A DNA stretch of 9,144 nucleotides. It comes from an uncultured Ruminococcus sp. Lineage in GTDB: Bacteria > Bacillota > Clostridia > Oscillospirales > Ruminococcaceae. Below are positions 6,254 to 9,144 of this stretch, one piece after another; positions within the stretch are counted from its first letter, which is position 1; each line of letters opens with the position of its first letter. The notes beneath the pieces were generated by a model. That model was not told the DNA's origin, did no database searches, and saw only the letters and a program-made list of their open reading frames with translations. The position numbers were made by a program, and so were the translations under genes. Location of the stretch: the NCBI GenBank assembly GCA_900556055.1, contig USNJ01000077.1, forward strand, positions 1 to 9,144. The letters run 5' to 3'.

Positions 6254-6286
6254 TATGGGAATCTCTCGCCGCAAAGCCGCATATAT
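6254..6286. repeat. Imperfect direct repeat, copy B (between hicA and hicB)
   Basis: Partner of 5752-5785. It begins at the last base of the hicA stop codon, when read on the minus strand, and includes one arm of the hairpin at 6266-6303. Seven transitions, no transversions and one gap separate the copies. Confidence 0.4.
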
Positions 6287-6303
6287 TAAAGCTTTTGCGG
6301 CGA
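6266..6303 (-). promoter_or_regulatory. Hairpin spanning the hicA stop codon
   Basis: TCGCCGCAAA (6266-6275) and TTTGCGGCGA (6294-6303) pair perfectly over 10 bp around an 18-nt loop that contains the hicA stop (6286-6288). No T tail follows on the minus strand. It could slow decay of the hicA message, partly stop transcription before hicB, or uncouple translation of the two genes. Confidence 0.5.
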
Positions 6304-6537
6304 TTTCTTCTCCATAATTCTAATGGTTTTTATTATAACATATACTTTTTTGATTGGTTCGTGCTTGGGGACAGTTATGGGGGGACAGCCGTCCTTTCTG
6401 AATGTATAATGACTGCTGCCCGATCTTGGCGCAAACATTGTATAGCCAAGGCTTTCCAGTATTCTTTTCAGCTCATCAAATCTCACATCTGCGGAAAGCG
6501 TGCATATTTTCCGCAAAAGCTTATCCCATTTTGACAT
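6286..6537 (-). CDS. hicA: HicA-family mRNA interferase toxin
   Basis: 83 residues with the HicA double-stranded-RNA-binding-like fold: MSKWDKLLRKI, the helix FDELKRILESLGY (20-32), and the strand pair APRSGSSHYTFRKDG (36-50) that carries the catalytic His43, then PPITVPKHEPIKKVYV (52-67). Family members cleave mRNA and slow growth until HicB binds them. The last ~15 residues (KTIRIMEKKSPQKL) look unlike the usual acidic end of close relatives as I remember them, but the core and the histidine are intact, so it should be active. AAAAGGGA lies ten bases before the ATG. It is the first gene of the hicA-hicB operon, transcribed away from nadB and toward the phosphorylase. Confidence 0.92.
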   Translation of the reverse strand: MSKWDKLLRKICTLSADVRFDELKRILESLGYTMFAPRSGSSHYTFRKDGCPPITVPKHEPIKKVYVIIKTIRIMEKKSPQKL

Positions 6538-6559
6538 TTTTTCACCGTCCCTTTTCTCT

Positions 6560-6589
6560 ATTATATCATGGTGTCATATATGGTGTCAA
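6560..6589 (-). promoter_or_regulatory. Consensus promoter of hicAB
   Basis: Read on the minus strand: -35 TTGACA (6584-6589), an 18-bp spacer, and -10 TATAAT (6560-6565) preceded by TGA. Both hexamers are perfect consensus, which suggests very strong transcription unless repressed. The start near 6553 would leave a leader of only about 16 nt before ATG at 6537. Confidence 0.88.
6568..6588. promoter_or_regulatory. Candidate HicB operator: two ATGGTGTCA direct repeats
   Basis: ATGGTGTCA occurs at 6568-6576 and again at 6580-6588, a 12-bp phase (just over one helical turn), filling the spacer and covering most of the -35 box. Binding here would block polymerase. Ribbon-helix-helix proteins often bind such phased sites as adjacent dimers, so HicB is the obvious candidate; this is inferred. 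Confidence 0.65.
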
Positions 6590-6718
6590 GAGCGTATGAA
6601 GATAAAAAATATAAAACTTGCTGTGTGCATAATTATCAACTTATACAAAACAAGTCCAATATAACGCATATATTTTGTATCGTGCAAAAAAATATACATA
6701 TTAAGAAATAAAAATGCC

Positions 6719-6747
6719 GTGACTAATTTTGTCGGATATGTTATAAT
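6719..6747 (+). promoter_or_regulatory. Promoter of nadB-rsmE
   Basis: -35-like GTGACT (6719-6724, TGAC core), a 17-bp spacer, and a perfect -10 TATAAT (6742-6747) preceded by TGT (extended -10). The start near 6754 gives a leader of ~46 nt, too short for a typical riboswitch. The AT-rich stretch 6600-6718 upstream shows only a weak 8-bp inverted repeat (ATACAAAA 6643-6650, TTTTGTAT 6673-6680). Confidence 0.7.
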
Positions 6748-6799
6748 GGAATAAGTATATTTCGGAAAATCTCTGTAAAAATAAAGGAATGATTTTATT

Positions 6800-8266
6800 A
6801 TGGACGGCAAATATGACGTTATTATCGCAGGAACAGGCGCAGGCGGTCTTTACTCCGCTATCAGCCTTCCCTCCGATCTGAAGATCCTGATAATCACAAA
6901 AAGAGAGCAGATGCTCTGCAACTCCGCACTCGCTCAGGGCGGAATCGCAGGCGTTTACAAGCCCAAGGACGATGACAATATCCAGCTGCACACAAACGAT
7001 ACCCTTATCGCAGGCGGATTCAAGAACAATCCCGACAGCCTGAAGGTCCTTGTTACCGAGGCTGCACGCGAGATAGACCATCTTATCAAGCTCGGTGTGG
7101 ATTTCGACAAGACCGCCGACGGCGAATATCACCGCACCCTCGAAGGCGGCCACTCACGTCACAGAATTTTCCACCACAAGGACAGCACGGGACGTGAGAT
7201 AACCGAGCGTCTTGCAGCTGCCGTAAGACAGCTCCCGAATGTAACTATCGCCGAAAATGCGCTTCTCTGTGATGTTAAAAAGACAAACGGCGGATTTTCC
7301 TGCGATATCCTGATAGATGATGTCCACCATACCGCAGATTCAAAGTTTATGATACTTGCAACGGGCGGCATAGGCAGAGTTTACGATTTCACGACAAATT
7401 CCGCTATCGCAACGGGCGACGGCATCACATTTGCATATGAAATGGGCGCAAATATCAAGAACCTGAGCCTTATCCAGTTCCACCCGACCGCATTCAACGA
7501 CAAGCACACAAGAGAATGCTTCCTTATCTCCGAGGCGGTAAGAGGAGAGGGCGCATATCTGCTGAACAAGAACAAGGAACGCTTTATGCAGAATTATGAC
7601 GAGCGCCTTGAGCTTGCGCCGAGAGATGTCGTTTCGCATGCTATCATCATGGAAGGCAGAAGGCTGAATTCCGATGAATTTTACCTTGATATATCCTATA
7701 AGGACAGCGATTTTATAAAGAACCGCTTCCCGATGATATATGAAAAGCTCCTTGCATACGGATATGACCTGACAAAGGAGCCTGTTCCGATATATCCCTG
7801 TCAGCATTATCTGATGGGCGGGATCAACGTAAATACGAAGGCTGAAACAAGCATCAGCGACCTTTATGCAGTCGGCGAATGCTCGCATACCGGCGTTCAC
7901 GGAAATAACCGTCTTGCAAGCAATTCGCTGCTTGAAGCTATCGTTTTTGCGCATGAAGCGGCTGATGATATCGTAAGAAAAATGAAGGAAGATCCCGAAA
8001 AATATGCTGTCGATGCAGAAAGCTATCCGTATAAGGTCTCCGAAACAGCAAAGCCTATCCCGACGGGAATAAGAACCGAGATACGCCATATCATGCAGAA
8101 ATCGTATTTCGTTATACCCGACCTGAATGAGGCTATCAAGGGCATTGAGCGTGTTTCCGAGATAAAGAACGACCTTGAAAACGGCGATTATGTCATTGAC
8201 CATAACTATGTTGAAGCAAGATCGCTCGCAACGGTCGCATATATTATTCTGAAAGAGGTCATCTGA
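6800..8266 (+). CDS. nadB: L-aspartate oxidase
   Basis: FAD enzyme of de novo NAD synthesis that oxidises L-aspartate to iminoaspartate, which NadA condenses to quinolinate. The 488 residues start with the dinucleotide motif G11-T-G13-A-G15-G16, then SALAQGGIAG (42-51), HSRHRIFHHKDSTGREI (118-134), QFHPTAF (226-232), RGEGAYLLN (248-256), and the FAD/substrate region GVHGNNRLASNSLLE (365-379). The HKDSTG run and small size favour NadB over succinate dehydrogenase or fumarate reductase subunits. It stops at about the ATVAYIILKEVI helix, so the Glu-Ser-Arg-Gly-x-His and Asp-Tyr-Pro tail found in most NadB proteins is absent. AAAGGA lies 11 bases before the ATG. nadA and nadC are not in the window. 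Its TGA overlaps the rsmE ATG by one base. Confidence 0.93.
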   Translation: MDGKYDVIIAGTGAGGLYSAISLPSDLKILIITKREQMLCNSALAQGGIAGVYKPKDDDNIQLHTNDTLIAGGFKNNPDSLKVLVTEAAREIDHLIKLGVDFDKTADGEYHRTLEGGHSRHRIFHHKDSTGREITERLAAAVRQLPNVTIAENALLCDVKKTNGGFSCDILIDDVHHTADSKFMILATGGIGRVYDFTTNSAIATGDGITFAYEMGANIKNLSLIQFHPTAFNDKHTRECFLISEAVRGEGAYLLNKNKERFMQNYDERLELAPRDVVSHAIIMEGRRLNSDEFYLDISYKDSDFIKNRFPMIYEKLLAYGYDLTKEPVPIYPCQHYLMGGINVNTKAETSISDLYAVGECSHTGVHGNNRLASNSLLEAIVFAHEAADDIVRKMKEDPEKYAVDAESYPYKVSETAKPIPTGIRTEIRHIMQKSYFVIPDLNEAIKGIERVSEIKNDLENGDYVIDHNYVEARSLATVAYIILKEVI

Positions 8267-8988
8267 TGCCGAGATTTTTCACCGCCGATGTCAGCGGGAA
8301 CAGTATCATAACCACGGGCGAGGACGCTCGTCATATAGGCTATTCACTGCGCATGAAGCCGGGCGATGAGATAACATTCTGCAACAGCGGAACGGAGTAT
8401 ATCTGCCGTATTACGGAGATGACGAGCGACAGCGTAGTGAGCGAGATAGTAGAAACACGTCCGACAGAGAGCGAGCCGACGGTTTTTCTGACACTTTATC
8501 AGGCATATCCGAAGTCTGACAAACTGGAGCTTATCGTGCAGAAAGCCGTAGAACTGGGCGTTTCGAGGATAGTTCCGTTCACATCGAAGCGATGCGTGGC
8601 AAAGCCGCCCGCAGATAAAAGCGGAGCAAAGCGCACGGAGCGTCTTAACAAGATAGCGCTTGAAGCGGCGAAGCAGTCGGGCAGGGGAATGGTTCCCGAG
8701 GTAACAGCACCGATGACATTCAGGGAAGCGCTTGAGGATATGAAGCGTTCGGAAGTGAAGCTTTTCTGCTATGAGAACGGCGGCATACGCATAGCCGAAG
8801 CGGGGATAGACAGTGAAAAGAGCATCGCCGTGATGGTTGGCAGCGAAGGCGGATTTGACCGTGACGAAGCGGAGATGGCGGAAGCCGCAGGGGCGAAGAA
8901 CATCTGGCTGGGAAAGCGCATATTGAGGTGCGAGACCTGTCCGATAGCCGTAAGTGCGATAGTAATGCAGCTTTCGGGCAATATGTGA
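8266..8988 (+). CDS. rsmE: 16S rRNA (uracil1498-N3)-methyltransferase RsmE
   Basis: SPOUT-class methyltransferase that uses S-adenosylmethionine to methylate U1498 of 16S rRNA in the 30S subunit. The 240 residues fit the family. MPRFF and EDARHIGYSLRMKPGDEI form the N-terminal PUA-like RNA-binding domain. KSDKLELIVQKAVELGV (83-99) and ALEAAKQSGR (131-140) are signatures of the catalytic domain. The C-terminal knot shows VGSEGGFDRDE (191-201) and LGKRILRCETCPIA (215-228). Two positions differ from the usual form: Ser for Pro in GPEGGF, and RCETCP where RTETAP is common. ATG at 8266 overlaps the nadB stop (TGATG), with AGAGG seven bases upstream, so it is translationally coupled. It is the last gene before a strong terminator. 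Confidence 0.95.
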   Translation: MPRFFTADVSGNSIITTGEDARHIGYSLRMKPGDEITFCNSGTEYICRITEMTSDSVVSEIVETRPTESEPTVFLTLYQAYPKSDKLELIVQKAVELGVSRIVPFTSKRCVAKPPADKSGAKRTERLNKIALEAAKQSGRGMVPEVTAPMTFREALEDMKRSEVKLFCYENGGIRIAEAGIDSEKSIAVMVGSEGGFDRDEAEMAEAAGAKNIWLGKRILRCETCPIAVSAIVMQLSGNM

Positions 8989-8997
8989 CCTGAGATA

Positions 8998-9035
8998 AAA
9001 AGGAGAGTCACCTTATGACTCTCCTTTTGTTTTTT
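8998..9035 (+). terminator. Intrinsic terminator of nadB-rsmE
   Basis: Perfect 13-bp stem AAAAGGAGAGTCA (8998-9010) with TGACTCTCCTTTT (9016-9028), a 5-nt loop, then G and a T6 run. It starts ten bases after the rsmE stop. Confidence 0.95.
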
Positions 9036-9098
9036 GCTTTTTACATTCAGGTGAACATCGCTAACAAACCCGCACCAGAAGCTAAAAAGCGTTGGGGT

Positions 9099-9144
9099 CC
9101 AGCCCTTGGGCTTTGGCAAGGGCTGGTCGCCCTCGCAAGGGCGA
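9099..9144. repeat. Two adjacent perfect hairpins at the right edge, probably a partial dispersed repeat
   Basis: Hairpin 1: CCAGCCCTTG (9099-9108) with CAAGGGCTGG (9117-9126), an 8-nt loop. Hairpin 2 starts at the next base: TCGCCCT (9127-9133) with AGGGCGA (9138-9144), loop CGCA. There is no T tail and no coding frame. GC-rich arms sharing an AGGGC core, back to back in a spacer, resemble REP-like or other dispersed intergenic elements of Clostridia. The element may go on past the edge. Confidence 0.6.

Noticed and set aside
6754..6799. Riboswitch before nadB
   Set aside because: The predicted leader is only about 46 nt and shows no conserved fold or terminator.
6586..6810. 74-codon hydrophobic frame on the minus strand in the nadB-hicA spacer
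   Set aside because: It is explained by AT-rich sequence giving Phe, Ile and Tyr codons, overlaps the nadB promoter, and has no ribosome site.
6701..7153. 150-codon minus-strand frame over the nadB start
   Set aside because: It covers the nadB promoter and its N-terminal FAD motif on the other strand; no family resemblance.
7340..8203. 287-codon minus-strand frame inside nadB
   Set aside because: Antisense shadow of nadB; no ribosome site and no recognisable domain.
8769..9119. 116-codon minus-strand frame at the right end
   Set aside because: It runs through the repeat hairpins and the terminator and is then antisense to rsmE; it is a by-product of those elements.
1..9144. CRISPR array, tRNA, rRNA, insertion sequence or prophage genes
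   Set aside because: No regularly spaced repeats, cloverleaf, rRNA stretch, transposase or phage motif was seen on either strand.

Overview
The window reads as ordinary chromosome of an anaerobic, fibre-degrading Firmicute, most likely a Ruminococcus close to R. albus. This is an inference from a cytoplasmic GH94 cellobiose phosphorylase with strongly biased codons, from Firmicutes-type promoters and AGGA/GGAGG ribosome sites, and from the Clostridia-type gene families present. Gene bodies are of moderate GC; the spacers and one lipoprotein gene are much richer in AT.

Layout from left to right. (1) 2-399 (+): the C-terminal end of an EamA/DMT-type transporter, joined by an ATGA overlap to a 41-residue one-helix protein, then a bidirectional terminator. 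(2) 464-1826 (-): a two-gene operon of a 2-amino-thiazoline-4-carboxylate hydrolase-family protein and an alpha/beta hydrolase. (3) 2127-3023 (+): a lipoprotein with its own near-consensus promoter and a terminator. (4) 3107-5724 (+): the cellobiose phosphorylase unit, with a nested inverted repeat upstream, a good promoter, a structured leader holding a small overlapping reading frame, and a terminator. (5) 5794-6589 (-): a hicA-hicB toxin-antitoxin module with a consensus promoter, 12-bp-phased direct repeats over the promoter, and a terminator just after hicB. (6) 6719-9035 (+): nadB (L-aspartate oxidase) translationally coupled to rsmE (16S rRNA m3U1498 methyltransferase), ending in a strong terminator. 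(7) 9099-9144: two adjacent perfect hairpins at the right edge, probably the start of a dispersed repeat.

The neighbours do not form one pathway. Cellobiose phosphorylase serves energy-saving cellobiose use, nadB serves NAD synthesis, rsmE serves ribosome modification, and hicAB is an accessory insertion. I do not see a large new system. The points most worth a second look are the regulatory architecture upstream of the phosphorylase, the NadB that stops before the family's usual C-terminal motif, the hicAB operator repeats and its related 33-34 bp sequences, and the small membrane protein tied to the transporter.
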